DNA from: Olsenella sp. KGMB02461
GTDB lineage: Bacteria > Actinomycetota > Coriobacteriia > Coriobacteriales > Atopobiaceae
NCBI RefSeq assembly: GCF_012584445.1
Contig: NZ_JABAHI010000008.1
Span: forward strand, 1,426,001-1,490,000
Length of the DNA stretch: 64,000 nucleotides
Reading direction: 5' to 3'
The notes below the pieces were generated by a model. That model did not search any database. It was not told the origin of the DNA and saw only the letters and a program-made list of their open reading frames with translations. The position numbers and the translations under genes were made by a program. Within the stretch, counting starts at the first letter, position 1; each line of letters starts with the position of its first letter. Of the stretch, positions 18,389-29,472 are shown piece by piece.

Positions 18389-19068
18389 GGCATATCCCTT
18401 TTGCTCAGGCGGTAGCCGTAGCCCCATACCGTTTGGTTTATGACATTGGCGTGGGCCTTTAGCAGCTTCTCTCTAAGATGACGATTGGCTTCGTCGGCTG
18501 CACGCGATTGGGTCGTATCTGAATAACCCCACACCTCTTTGAGAAGTTCTTGACGCGTGATAGCTCGGTTCTTGTGCTTGAGGAAGTACGCAAGCAGACG
18601 AAACTCCGTTGGCGTGAGATGGAGCGGGGCTTGTTCCACGAGAACCTTTTGGGTTTGCTCATCGAGAGCGATGTTGCCAAAGTACAGCCGCCGCGCCGGC
18701 GTATGCATAGGCTCCCGGCGTAGCATGGCTCGGATTTTTGCCATGAGAAGCTGAGGCTTGAAAGGCTTAGTTATATAGTCGTCGGCGCCTCTGTCGAGAC
18801 CCTGGCAAAACTGGGCATCGCTGTCGCAGGCGGTGAGAAGGATGATGGGGACGGAGGAGACCTCCCTCAGACGATCGAGGACGGAGATCCCATCGATCCC
18901 TGGCATCATTATGTCAAGGATCACAAGATCACAAGGTTTTTCTTGAAAGGCATGCAAAAGCTGTTCTCCGCAGGAGAACCCTTGGCATTCGTAACCTTCC
19001 TGCCTAAGAAAAGAACTTAGTGTTTTGCGTACGGCCTTTTCGTCGTCGGCGTAATAAATGAGATTCAC
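18385..19068 (-). CDS. OmpR-family response regulator
   Basis: A 227-residue protein with a receiver domain (YYADDE acidic pair, phospho-acceptor in VILDIMMPGIDG, LLTACDSDAQ, ITKPF lysine) and a C-terminal winged helix (LTPTEFRLLAYF, GYGYRLS). It is the partner of the kinase that overlaps its stop codon. The GTG start at 19068 shares one base with the stop of the lipoprotein gene upstream, so the three genes form one operon. Confidence 0.92.
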   Translation of the reverse strand: MNLIYYADDEKAVRKTLSSFLRQEGYECQGFSCGEQLLHAFQEKPCDLVILDIMMPGIDGISVLDRLREVSSVPIILLTACDSDAQFCQGLDRGADDYITKPFKPQLLMAKIRAMLRREPMHTPARRLYFGNIALDEQTQKVLVEQAPLHLTPTEFRLLAYFLKHKNRAITRQELLKEVWGYSDTTQSRAADEANRHLREKLLKAHANVINQTVWGYGYRLSKRDMP

Positions 19069-19577
19069 TATGAGGCCTGATGGTCGTTAACGAGGCACAC
19101 CTTGGTAGCGCTGTGAAGAGCTTCCTCGTGCTTGTAAGTGGGATCCCCAAAATCAAAAGGGCCTATCCAATGCACAAGGACCTCTGCACCAGGCTCTATG
19201 TCGTACACATTGATCGCTTGTCCGTCCTCTGTGGTGGCAGGGGTGTCCCCTGAGATCTCAAAAATGGAAAAATCGGGATCGCTGGCAGGGCCACTTTGAT
19301 AGACGTAGACGTTGGGGTTCGAAGAGATGCGATCGTCATTGATAAGCGCCGTGCTTTTTACCACGAGGCGTTGCGGAGTCCGAGCCAAGACCGTTCCACG
19401 AAGGACGCATTCGGCGTTTTCATCGTAATCCGTGCGGGCATCTCCACTTGGTCGCGCGGTTTGAGCATGGTCTGCAGCAGGGGTGACATTGGCTTTAGGT
19501 GAGAGAGGCGCTGAGCAGCCACAAAGCGCCATAAGGAACGAGGCGGCAACCAACGGGATAAGATGCTTGCTGCGCAT
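19068..19577 (-). CDS. Predicted lipoprotein, first gene of a two-component operon
   Basis: A 169-residue protein with a lipoprotein signal peptide: MRSKH, a hydrophobic stretch, and the lipobox LCGC (Cys20). The mature part is about 150 residues with a probable small beta domain (VLRGTVLARTPQRLVV) and no family I recognise. AAAGGAC precedes the ATG. It overlaps the response-regulator start by one base, which suggests a sensory or effector role tied to the kinase; that link is inference. Confidence 0.7.
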   Translation of the reverse strand: MRSKHLIPLVAASFLMALCGCSAPLSPKANVTPAADHAQTARPSGDARTDYDENAECVLRGTVLARTPQRLVVKSTALINDDRISSNPNVYVYQSGPASDPDFSIFEISGDTPATTEDGQAINVYDIEPGAEVLVHWIGPFDFGDPTYKHEEALHSATKVCLVNDHQAS

Positions 19578-19611
19578 AAGATGTCCTTTTGATCGGTAAC
19601 CAACGGGATAA
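19548..19611. repeat. Local direct repeat AACCAACGGGATAA, 50 bp apart
   Basis: Copies at 19548-19561 (inside the signal peptide codons of the lipoprotein) and 19598-19611 (its 5' untranslated region). Either a recent short duplication or a repeated binding site in the promoter. Confidence 0.6.
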
Positions 19612-19836
19612 AGAAGACTGCATCACGAGGTAGTCCGGATCCTCATAAATAAGAGTACATAAATATGTTTTCAGGCATGAGAATAAAAATACTTGAAATT
19701 GCAACGGTTTTTCATTTGTAACCATGGATGCATGAAGTCTCATGCTGCAAAGAACTCATATACCCTGCATAAAGAGAATTCAGAGGTCAGTGGGGTACAG
19801 TCATATAAGTAATGCCGTGTTTGGAAGGGATACCCT

Positions 19837-21621
19837 GTGTCTAAGGACAACCCCTCGCTCTTCAAGTCGTTTCTATCCTACTACCATCCTTGGCGAGGGC
19901 TCTTTTGGGCCGACACTGTCTGCGCCATCCTTCAAGCAGCGGTAGACCTGGCATTTCCCATCATCTTGCGCTACCTCACCAACGGGCTGTTCAGCGAGGG
20001 GTCGGCAGCGATTCTGGCCAACCTGGCTTGGATTGCCGCAGGGCTCATCTGCCTCTACGCCTTGCGCTACGGGTGCCGCTACTTCGTCTCCTGCTGGGGC
20101 CACATCATGGGCGCGCGCATGGAAAGCGCCATGCGCCAAGACCTCTTTGACCAGTACGAGCGCTTCTCGTTCTCCTACTTTGACAAGCACGACACCGGCG
20201 ACCTTATGAGCCGCCTGGTGAGCGACCTCTTTGACATCGCCGAGGCCGCCCATCACCTGCCTGAGGCCATCATCGTCTGCGCCATCGAGGTCGTGGGCGC
20301 CTTTTGCATCATGTTCTCCATCAATTGGCAGCTGGCGCTGGCCATGGCGGCCATCACAGCGGTGCTAGGCGCCTACAACCTCTATATCAACAGGCGCATG
20401 AAGCGCATCTTCACCCAAAACCGCGAGCGCATCTCAGACGTGAACACCCAGCTGGAAGACTCGCTCTCGGGCATGCGGGTGGTGAAGTCCTTTGCCAACG
20501 AAGGCCTGGAGCGTGCCAAGTTTGGCACTGCCAACGACGCCTACCTCTCCTCCAAAGAGGGCATGTACCGTGCCATGGGGTCCTATCAGGCGGCTGCGGC
20601 GCTGCTTACCGGCGCCCTCTACACCACCATCATCGTCTACGGCGGCTACTTGGTGGCGTGCCAGGCCATGACCGTGGTGGACCTGGCCACCTACGCCCTC
20701 TATGTGAGCCTTTTCACCACGCCGCTTCAGACCCTCATCGACTTCACCGAGATGTTCCAGAAGGCCTCTGCGGGCTTCCGCCGCTTCCAAGAGGTGGTCC
20801 ACACCGACCCCGACATCCAGGATGCCCCTGGCGCCAAGCCTCTGCAGGTCACCCAAGGCCACGTGGTCTACCACAACGTGTGGTTCGATTACGACAACGA
20901 AGGAATTGCCGATAAGAACGAACTCCGTCACCGGGCGGTGCTCAAGGGCTTCGATCTAGACATCGCTCCCGGCAAAACCTATGCCCTGGTAGGGCCTTCT
21001 GGCGGCGGCAAGTCCACCACCTGTGCTCTCTTGCCCCGTTTCTACGATGTGGATGCCGGCTCCATCGCCATCGACGGCCAGGATGTGCGAGACGTCACCT
21101 TGGACAGCCTGCACCAGGCCATTGGCATCGTGCAGCAAGACGTCTATCTGTTCAACGGCACTATCGCCGACAACATTGCGTACGGGAGGCCCGGGGCTTC
21201 TCGGCAGGAAATCGTCGAAGCTGCCAAGCTGGCCAACATCCACGAGTTTGTAAAAACTTTGCCTGAGGGCTACGACACGCCGGTGGGGGAGCGGGGCGGC
21301 AGGCTCTCGGGAGGGCAAAAGCAACGCATTGCCATTGCCCGCGTCTTCCTCAAAGATCCTGCGCTGTTGGTGTTGGACGAGGCCACCAGCGCCTTGGACA
21401 ACGAGAGCGAGCACGCGGTGCAAGAGTCGCTCACTCGGCTGGCTCGGGGCAGAACCACGCTGGTAATTGCCCATCGACTGTCTACTATTAAAGACGCCGA
21501 TGTGATCGTGACGGTGTCTGATGGCTCAGTGGCCGAGGTAGGCACCCATGAGGAGCTGCTGGCTCGCCAAGGGACCTACGCGCATTACTACGAGATGCAG
21601 CTTGGCCATCAGAGGCCTTGA
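19837..21621 (+). CDS. ABC exporter, fused membrane and ATPase domains
   Basis: A 594-residue half-transporter. The N-terminal exporter fold has six membrane helices (about residues 20-310). The ATPase has Walker A GPSGGGKST, Q-loop IVQQDVYLFNGT, signature LSGGQKQR, Walker B LLVLDEATSALD and the H-loop VIAHRL. It is a lipid/drug-exporter (MsbA/LmrA-like) type and should work as a homodimer since no partner gene is adjacent. The GTG at 19837 follows AAGGGA. The substrate is unknown. Confidence 0.9.
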   Translation: MSKDNPSLFKSFLSYYHPWRGLFWADTVCAILQAAVDLAFPIILRYLTNGLFSEGSAAILANLAWIAAGLICLYALRYGCRYFVSCWGHIMGARMESAMRQDLFDQYERFSFSYFDKHDTGDLMSRLVSDLFDIAEAAHHLPEAIIVCAIEVVGAFCIMFSINWQLALAMAAITAVLGAYNLYINRRMKRIFTQNRERISDVNTQLEDSLSGMRVVKSFANEGLERAKFGTANDAYLSSKEGMYRAMGSYQAAAALLTGALYTTIIVYGGYLVACQAMTVVDLATYALYVSLFTTPLQTLIDFTEMFQKASAGFRRFQEVVHTDPDIQDAPGAKPLQVTQGHVVYHNVWFDYDNEGIADKNELRHRAVLKGFDLDIAPGKTYALVGPSGGGKSTTCALLPRFYDVDAGSIAIDGQDVRDVTLDSLHQAIGIVQQDVYLFNGTIADNIAYGRPGASRQEIVEAAKLANIHEFVKTLPEGYDTPVGERGGRLSGGQKQRIAIARVFLKDPALLVLDEATSALDNESEHAVQESLTRLARGRTTLVIAHRLSTIKDADVIVTVSDGSVAEVGTHEELLARQGTYAHYYEMQLGHQRP

Positions 21622-21661
21622 GTCCTCAGCAGGACTTAGGGCATGGAGCCCAGGGAAGAAG

Positions 21662-22351
21662 GTGGCGCACGTGGTTTCTGAGTTGTGGATCCTCAGATGC
21701 CTTGGCGGCATAGCCATAGGCTATCTGTGCGGGCTGTTTTTGACGGCAGACCTGGTGAGCCGCGCAGTGCTGCACAAAAGCGCCTTCGAGGCCGGCGACG
21801 GCAATCCCGGCATGGCCAATTTGGGCCATGAGCTGGGGCCAAAATATGCGGCCCTCATTCTTGTGGGTGACTGCGGCAAAGTGGTCGTCGCTGCCGTTCT
21901 GACCGCCTATCTCACTCAATCCACCTGGTCCACCTCCACCATTTGGGCGGGCATCGGCGCCACGTTGGGCCACAACTATCCCATTTGGCACAAGTTCCGC
22001 GGCGGCAAGGGGGTGGCCACCACCTGCGCCACCTTCATTTTGGCCTGGCCGTTCGCGGGCACCCTTTCGTGTCTGGCGGGGCTTGCGGTGGTGATCTTCT
22101 CGGGCTATCTGTGCTGGGGAGCGGTGGCTATCCCTGTGGCCTATGGGGTGTGCTCTGTGGGTTTTTTGGCCTACCTTGTCTCCCAAGGCTCTGCTTTGGG
22201 CCCCACTTCCATCATGATCGTGCAAGTCATCGGCGCCGTCATTTTGCTAGCGCTCATGGTTCTGGCGCACTGTTCGGCCATCAAGGGCATCAAGGAAGGC
22301 ACTACCCCGGTGGCAACCCTGGCCAAACGGCTGCGTGCCAAGCACAGGTAG
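21662..22351 (+). CDS. plsY: Glycerol-3-phosphate acyltransferase PlsY
   Basis: About 229 residues with five to six membrane helices and the three PlsY motifs in diverged but recognisable form: GDGNPGMANLGHELG, GHNYPIWHKFRGGKGVATT and the GIKEGTTP end. It transfers acyl from acyl-phosphate to glycerol-3-phosphate to start phospholipid synthesis. GTG at 21662 follows AGGGAAGAA; GTG at 21671 is an alternative. A longer frame into the ABC gene has no support. The first motif differs from the usual GSxNxGxTN, which may deserve checking. Confidence 0.85.
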   Translation: MAHVVSELWILRCLGGIAIGYLCGLFLTADLVSRAVLHKSAFEAGDGNPGMANLGHELGPKYAALILVGDCGKVVVAAVLTAYLTQSTWSTSTIWAGIGATLGHNYPIWHKFRGGKGVATTCATFILAWPFAGTLSCLAGLAVVIFSGYLCWGAVAIPVAYGVCSVGFLAYLVSQGSALGPTSIMIVQVIGAVILLALMVLAHCSAIKGIKEGTTPVATLAKRLRAKHR

Positions 22352-22620
22352 CAGGGCACGGGCGCAGGCGGCGCGAGGGGAGTTGGTGCAAAGAGCTGCG
22401 GCAAGGCGGGCCCCAAGCCGCACGCCCAAGGTCCCTTGAGAGCCTATGCGCTTTAGCGGGAGTCTTGGCGGCGGCCCTCAAGCAGGGCCCCGGTGCTTTT
22501 ACAATGACTTTCGCGAGGGCCAACGGCCCCAGTTTTTAAGAGGGCGCCCATCTGCCCTCCTCATCCGTTGGCAGAGTTTCAAGGCGCCATGAGGGCGCAA
22601 CCCGGCTACGAGGGGTCTTG

Positions 22621-23595
22621 ATGGCAAAGAAGAAGCGGAGCAAGTATTTAAGCACCCCCGAGGTAGAGGCGCTGTTTGCTACCGTCGACGAGACCGGTCA
22701 CTCCAACGCCAACACCGCAGAGGCCGAGCGCGGCCGCCGCGCCCGCGAAGGCGTGGGTTTGCGCATCGACCCGCTCTCTGGCAAGGATCCTTCGGGCTCC
22801 AACGTAGGCAACGTTATCGCCCGCATCTCGGTGCTCTTCGTGCTCATCATCTTCGCGGTGGTGGTGGGCTCCCAGATCTTCTTCTCCATCACCCGCCGCG
22901 TCACCACCACGGCGCTGGCAAACCATGTAGACATCCAGTCGGTGAACTCCGCGCTGCGAAACGGCGTGGAGTGGGGCGACGGCTTCACCGGCTTCCCGGA
23001 GCACTATACCGTGCAGGAGGCCAGCGAAGAGACCGGCCGCGTTGAGGTCACCGTCATAGACATCACCAGCGAGACAGCCATGTCGGCCCTCTCCACCGGC
23101 TATATCCAGGCCACCGCCTTTGCTACAAACGCGCTGCTCAACCCCAATATCTCCACCGTCATCTACCACATAGACATCCATGAGGAAGACGGCAAGATCC
23201 AAACTACCCGGTTCTTTGGCTTGCTGGAGCCCACGGGTCCCCAGCGCAACTTCCTCACCTTTGTCTTCACCAAGGTGGCCTCGGCCGACGGCGGCATCAA
23301 CTTCTTCTGCTCCATCTCCGGCCTGGACGACAAGACCGCTGAGGCCCTGCGCGCCAAGGTGGGCAACACCACCCTTGAGGGGCTCTTGGCCGCTCCAGAA
23401 GACAGCTCCACCCCGGCCAACAGCGCTGCCAAGGATGTGGGGGCTTCTGGCCAAGAGGGCGCCGCCGGCCAGGATGCCGCCGCTTCTGGCTCGCAGGGCG
23501 CTGCCGCTGCCGAGAAAACCGACCCCTCTGCCAGCGCTTCGGGTGAGGCGGGGACAGGCGTCTCACAAGGAAGCGCCGCCACCGCAACGCAGTGA
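22621..23595 (+). CDS. Single-pass membrane protein of unknown function
   Basis: About 324 residues: a basic, hydrophilic N-terminus of ~70, one membrane helix near 72-92 (ISVLFVLIIFAVVVGSQIFF), an outside domain of ~170 residues with alternating beta-like segments, and an Ala/Ser/Gly-rich tail of ~75. The 13-mer core TGCCGAGAAA lies in the tail (23508). No known domain is recognised. The ATG at 22621 is preferred over the adjacent TTG. It follows a 270-bp gap, so it is probably transcribed on its own. Confidence 0.6.
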   Translation: MAKKKRSKYLSTPEVEALFATVDETGHSNANTAEAERGRRAREGVGLRIDPLSGKDPSGSNVGNVIARISVLFVLIIFAVVVGSQIFFSITRRVTTTALANHVDIQSVNSALRNGVEWGDGFTGFPEHYTVQEASEETGRVEVTVIDITSETAMSALSTGYIQATAFATNALLNPNISTVIYHIDIHEEDGKIQTTRFFGLLEPTGPQRNFLTFVFTKVASADGGINFFCSISGLDDKTAEALRAKVGNTTLEGLLAAPEDSSTPANSAAKDVGASGQEGAAGQDAAASGSQGAAAAEKTDPSASASGEAGTGVSQGSAATATQ

Positions 23596-23679
23596 CGGCG
23601 CTGAAGAGCGCAGGTCAAAAGAGGCTGCGGGCCGGGGCAAGGTTGCGGTCTCTGGTGAAACCGGCTTATGCCCTGGGCC

Positions 23680-24561
23680 CTAATCCAGCAAGCGGGCTAT
23701 CTCTCCCAACTTGGACTCAAAGCTCACGCCGCGCATCTTGTACTGGGGCTGGTCCTTGGTCACCAGCATGGCGTCGTGCACGAAGCGGCTGGCAAACTCG
23801 GTGGCGGCACCCAGGGATCGGCCGCACATGATGGCAGCCAAAAGGCTCGAGGCAAAGAGGTCGCCGGTGCCATGGAGCTGGAAGGGCAGCATCTCGCCGG
23901 TGACTTCCAAGGTCTCAAGGCCGGCGCCGGCCACATAGTTGCGCACCTGGCCGTCGCCATGGGAGACGCCCTTGAGCACCACGGTCTTGGCGCCCAGATC
24001 CACCAGCGCGTCGATGTTCTCCTTCACAAAGGCCTCGTCCACGTCATGGCCGCGGTACTCGATGCCCGTCAAAATGGAGGCCTCGGTGAGGTTGGGGGTC
24101 AGCACGTCGGCACCTTCCACCAGTCCCTTCATGGCATCGCAGAGCTCAGGGGTGTAGGTGGGGTAGATCTTTCCGGCATCGCCCATGACCGGGTCCACTA
24201 TGCGCAGCGCGTCCGGATGCTCCTCATAGAGACGCTGGATAGAGGCTACCTGCTCAGGGGCTCCCAAAAAGCCGGAATAGACGGCATCCAGCTCCACCTC
24301 TTCTGCCTGCCAGGCATCCAGGTAGGGCTTGAGCATGTCGGTGGTGTCCAGCATATAAAACTCGGGGTAGAGGGTGTGAGCGCTAAAGAGCGAGGTAGGC
24401 ACTGGGCACACATCGCAGCCAGCAGCCGAGAGCACGGGGATCGCCACCCCCAGCGAGCACTTGCCGTAACCGCACAGATCATGGACGGCTCCCACGCGGG
24501 GGATGTAGGCTCCTTCTCGGTCGTAAAGGTAGAGATCTGCCGGAGATGCGTTCAAAGTCAT
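23680..24561 (-). CDS. Pyridoxal/pyridoxamine kinase family protein
   Basis: About 293 residues of the ribokinase fold as in PdxK/PdxY: VGAVHDLCGYGKCSL near the start, the IVDPVMGD metal/ATP segment, TPNLTEASILTG and the anion hole/catalytic LHGTGDLFASSL. It phosphorylates vitamin B6 vitamers. The ATG at 24561 is chosen because AGAGGAACC precedes it; the upstream in-frame start at 24609 adds a non-conserved segment. It is a lone gene facing purE. Confidence 0.85.
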   Translation of the reverse strand: MTLNASPADLYLYDREGAYIPRVGAVHDLCGYGKCSLGVAIPVLSAAGCDVCPVPTSLFSAHTLYPEFYMLDTTDMLKPYLDAWQAEEVELDAVYSGFLGAPEQVASIQRLYEEHPDALRIVDPVMGDAGKIYPTYTPELCDAMKGLVEGADVLTPNLTEASILTGIEYRGHDVDEAFVKENIDALVDLGAKTVVLKGVSHGDGQVRNYVAGAGLETLEVTGEMLPFQLHGTGDLFASSLLAAIMCGRSLGAATEFASRFVHDAMLVTKDQPQYKMRGVSFESKLGEIARLLD

Positions 24562-24812
24562 GGTTCCTCTTTTCTGACGTGGACTTATGGACCAACGCAC
24601 GCATGCCATCCTAGACCAATCTGCCTGGGGGCGTGCGTCAGAATGGCGAGACTGCCAGGAGCTTAAGAGAGCTTGTGGGCATCTCTAGGCCTTGTCAAGA
24701 AACACTGTCATTTTTTGGCCCTCACTCTGGGCGGTCCCATTTATCCACGTCATTTCATGGGATACACTGAAAAGCGGAGACAGGAACTAAAGAGCGTTTT
24801 CAGGGAGGCGTC

Positions 24813-25268
24813 ATGGCCCAGCCGCTGGTTGGAATTATCATGGGATCTAAGAGCGACATGCCGGTGATGGAGGCCTGTTGCGATCAGCTTGAGGAGCTGG
24901 GCGTGCCCTTTGAGCTGGTGGTGGCCAGCGCTCATCGCAACCCGGCCAAAGTCCATGAGTGGGCAGAGTCGGCGGCCGATCGCGGCCTTAAAGTCATCAT
25001 CGCTGCGGCGGGCAAAGCGGCCCATCTGGGCGGCGTGGTGGCAGCCTTCACCCCGCTGCCGGTCATTGGGGTGCCCATCCGCACCAGCGATCTGGGCGGC
25101 CTGGACTCGCTGCTCTCCATGGTGCAAATGCCCAGCGGCGTGCCAGTGGCCTGTGTGGCCATCAACGGCGCTAAAAATGCCGGCATCTATGCCGCTCAAA
25201 TCCTGGGAGCCACCATGCCCCAGTATCGCGAGGCCATCTGCGCCCTCAAGGAATCCATGGCCCAGTAG
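24813..25268 (+). CDS. purE: N5-carboxyaminoimidazole ribonucleotide mutase (class I PurE)
   Basis: A 151-residue protein with the PurE signature [13 protein letters not shown], the ASAHRNP active-site segment and the [13 protein letters not shown] loop. It converts N5-CAIR to CAIR; purK is not in the window. GGGAGG lies upstream of the ATG. It opens the purE-yqeY-srtB-purF run. Confidence 0.96.
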   Translation: MAQPLVGIIMGSKSDMPVMEACCDQLEELGVPFELVVASAHRNPAKVHEWAESAADRGLKVIIAAAGKAAHLGGVVAAFTPLPVIGVPIRTSDLGGLDSLLSMVQMPSGVPVACVAINGAKNAGIYAAQILGATMPQYREAICALKESMAQ

Positions 25269-25298
25269 GGCTCACACAACAACATTCAGGAGATGTCT

Positions 25299-25745
25299 GT
25301 GGACAAGACAGAGCTGTTAGACCAGATCAAAGACGCCATGCGCGCCAAGGATAAGAACCGCCTTTCCATCCTGCGCCAGGTGAACCAGGCCATCAAGCAG
25401 ATCGAGGTAGACGAGCGCCGCGAAGTGACTGAGGCAGACATTGTCGCCGCGGTAAAGCGCCTCCAAAAGGTGACTCGCGAGGAAGAAGAGGCTCTGGAGA
25501 AGGCCGGCGCCGCCCACGAAGACCGCATCGCCATGCTCAAGGAGCAGTCCCAGGTGCTGGCCTCCCTGTTGCCCGCCCAGCTGGAAGGCAATGCCCTGGA
25601 GGCGCGCATCGACGCCATCATCGCCGAGCAACATCTGGAGACCCGCCGCGACATGGGCAAGCTTATGGCCGCGCTCAACCAAGAGACCAACGGCAACTTC
25701 GACAAGCGCGCCGCCGCGCAGATGGCCGGCGCCAAGCTGGGCTAA
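25299..25745 (+). CDS. yqeY: GatB/YqeY domain protein
   Basis: About 148 residues, the usual length for stand-alone YqeY proteins. The pattern AMRAKDKNRLSILRQVNQAIKQIE followed by basic and acidic helices and DMGKLMAALNQE matches the family, a relative of the tail domain of the GatB amidotransferase that touches tRNA. The function in bacteria is unsettled. The GTG at 25299 lies 6 bp after CAGGAG; the ATG at 25293 is too close. It abuts srtB with a 2-bp gap. Confidence 0.82.
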   Translation: MDKTELLDQIKDAMRAKDKNRLSILRQVNQAIKQIEVDERREVTEADIVAAVKRLQKVTREEEEALEKAGAAHEDRIAMLKEQSQVLASLLPAQLEGNALEARIDAIIAEQHLETRRDMGKLMAALNQETNGNFDKRAAAQMAGAKLG

Positions 25746-25747
25746 CC

Positions 25748-26551
25748 ATGGAGGCCGCGCATAAAAAAGAAAAGAAACCCTGGAGCACCAAGCGCAAGGT
25801 GCTCTTTGTGCTGCTCATCGTCATCGACATCGCCCTCATTGGCGCCGCCTTTTGGCTCTGGTATGACAAGCAGCAGGAATACGACCATGTGGCAGCCCAG
25901 GTAGAGGTGGCTCAGCAGTCGGTGCAGCCGGGTACCCAAGATGAGCCGCCAGTAGTGGATTGGGCAGCCCTCAAGGCCCAAAACTCCGACGTGCGCGCCT
26001 GGGTGCAGATCCCTGACACGCCGGTGAACTTCCCGGTCTACCAGGGGGCCACCAACGACACCTACCTGCGCACCGGCGCAGACGGCAACTACTCGCTGGG
26101 AGGCCTGGTCTTCATCGACTCCCAAAACACCGGGCCCAACCTGGAAGACATGCAAACCATGGTCTACGGCCATCACTTGCAAGACGGCTCCATGTTTGCC
26201 TGGATCGACACCATGAACCAGCAACAGGTCTTCGACGAGCACCCTCGCATTTGGTGGGTCACCGAGCAGGCCAACTATGCGCTCACCCCGCTCTTCACCT
26301 ATGTGCTTCCGGAGTCCGGCGACCTTACGGTGCAGCTGCAATGGCCCGATCTGGCCGCCTTCCGCGCGCACCTCGCCCAGCGTTTGGGCCAGGCCAATGC
26401 CTGCCGCCCGGATGCCGCAGAGATCATCTCTCGCACCGATCACGTGCTTACCCTCGTCACCTGCAACTACGACAATGGCCGAGGCCGCACGCTCGTGGTA
26501 TGCGTGCCTCAAAGCGTGGCCGATGGCACCACTGCCACCGCCGCCTCTTAA
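25748..26551 (+). CDS. Class B sortase
   Basis: A 267-residue protein with a basic N-terminus, one membrane helix near 18-38 and an extracellular sortase domain. Catalytic residues are visible: His in YGHH (about 142), Cys239 in LTLVTCNY and Arg245/247 in NGRGRT. The sortase joins surface proteins or pilins to peptidoglycan. No substrate with a sorting signal lies next to it. It sits 2 bp after yqeY and 17 bp before purF, so its expression is probably tied to purine genes. The class B assignment rests on domain pattern. Confidence 0.85.
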   Translation: MEAAHKKEKKPWSTKRKVLFVLLIVIDIALIGAAFWLWYDKQQEYDHVAAQVEVAQQSVQPGTQDEPPVVDWAALKAQNSDVRAWVQIPDTPVNFPVYQGATNDTYLRTGADGNYSLGGLVFIDSQNTGPNLEDMQTMVYGHHLQDGSMFAWIDTMNQQQVFDEHPRIWWVTEQANYALTPLFTYVLPESGDLTVQLQWPDLAAFRAHLAQRLGQANACRPDAAEIISRTDHVLTLVTCNYDNGRGRTLVVCVPQSVADGTTATAAS

Positions 26552-26568
26552 CCTTTGCAAGGAGATCT

Positions 26569-28146
<1,578 letters not shown>

Positions 28147-28153
28147 ATCACAT

Positions 28154-28188
28154 CGGGCGCCACCAGGAAGTATGATCTGGGGCGCCCG
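28154..28188. terminator. Hairpin after purF
   Basis: CGGGCGCC/GGCGCCCG stem with an inner CCAG/CTGG pair, 8 bp after the purF stop. Only two T follow, so it may be an attenuator or processing hairpin before purM. Confidence 0.45.
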
Positions 28189-28300
28189 TTGCATCCAGGA
28201 CTCGGATTCATTGCAGCGGCTCCGGAGAGCGTCTCGTTGTCCTGCAGTCAACCTCTAGCCATCACCTAGTTGCCACCCAAGGATTCAAGGAGAGAGAAGC

Positions 28301-29368
28301 ATGACCACACACATGTCCTATGCCGATGCCGGCGTCGACGTCTCTGAGGGCGCTCGCGCCGTAGACGCCATCAAAGAGGCGTGCGCCGCCACCAATCGCC
28401 CCGGCGTCATGGAGGGGCTGGGCGGCTTTGGCTGCCTCTTTGACGTGTCAGCTCTCAAGTCCATGGAGCAGCCGGTGCTGGTCAGCGGCACCGACGGCGT
28501 GGGCACCAAGCTGGCCTTGGCCCAACGCTTGGGGCGCCATGAGACGGTGGGCATCGACCTGGTGGCCATGTGTGCCGACGACGTGGTGGTCACCGGCGCC
28601 GAACCCCTCTTCTTCCTGGACTACGTGGCGGTGGGCAAACTCGCCGCCGAGTCCATGGCCCAGATCGTAGGGGGCATTGCAGAGGGCTGCCGCCAGGCAG
28701 GCTGCGCGCTTATCGGCGGAGAGATGGCCGAGCACCCTGGCGTCATGGCCAAAGACGACTACGACCTGGCCGGCTTTTGCGTAGGGGCGGTGGACAAACC
28801 CGCCATGCTGGGTCCGGATCGCGTGTGCGAAGGCGACGTCATCGTGGGGCTGCCCTCCAGCGGCATCCATTCCAACGGCTACTCGCTGGTGCGAGCCGCC
28901 CTCACCGACAAGCTGAGCGACAAGGAGCTCTGCGCCCCCCAGGAGTCGCTGGGTGGTCAGTCTATCGCAGACGCCCTGTTGGCGCCCACTAAAATTTATG
29001 CGGGCGATATCGTGCGTGCCCTGGCTGCGGGCGTGCCCCTCCATGCCATGGCCCACATCACCGGCGGCGGCATCACCGAGAACCTCAACCGCGCCATGCC
29101 GGATCACTTGGATGCCCAGGTAACCCTGGCCTCCGACGGCACGTGCCCGTGGCCCGTGCCGCCCATCATCGGCCTGGTGAGCGACGCCGCTGGCCTTACT
29201 CCCGAGGAAGCGCTGGTCACTTTCAACATGGGCGTAGGCATGGCGCTCATCTGCGCTCCTGAGGATGTAGACCAGGTGGCGTCCGCCTTCACTGCCGAGA
29301 ATTGCGCGCCCTTTGTCGTGGGAGAGGTGGTTCCAGGCACTGGTAAGGTGACCTATATATCTAAGTAA
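28301..29368 (+). CDS. purM: Phosphoribosylformylglycinamidine cyclo-ligase (AIR synthetase)
   Basis: A 355-residue protein of normal length with SGTDGVGTKLALAQ (ATP-binding), VAMCADDVVVTGAEPLFFLDY and LIGGEMAEHPGVM motifs. It closes the imidazole ring of AIR. AAGGAGAGAG precedes the ATG. The pur genes on this side end here; purN is found 12 kb away on the other strand. Confidence 0.97.
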   Translation: MTTHMSYADAGVDVSEGARAVDAIKEACAATNRPGVMEGLGGFGCLFDVSALKSMEQPVLVSGTDGVGTKLALAQRLGRHETVGIDLVAMCADDVVVTGAEPLFFLDYVAVGKLAAESMAQIVGGIAEGCRQAGCALIGGEMAEHPGVMAKDDYDLAGFCVGAVDKPAMLGPDRVCEGDVIVGLPSSGIHSNGYSLVRAALTDKLSDKELCAPQESLGGQSIADALLAPTKIYAGDIVRALAAGVPLHAMAHITGGGITENLNRAMPDHLDAQVTLASDGTCPWPVPPIIGLVSDAAGLTPEEALVTFNMGVGMALICAPEDVDQVASAFTAENCAPFVVGEVVPGTGKVTYISK

Positions 29369-29472
29369 AATCTCACCGCTTACCGAGGGTTCGCAGGGTA
29401 GTCCGTAGACTCGATGCAATAACTTTCTCTATAATTATGAGACTGTAATCCTTAAAGAATCGAGGTGGGGCT

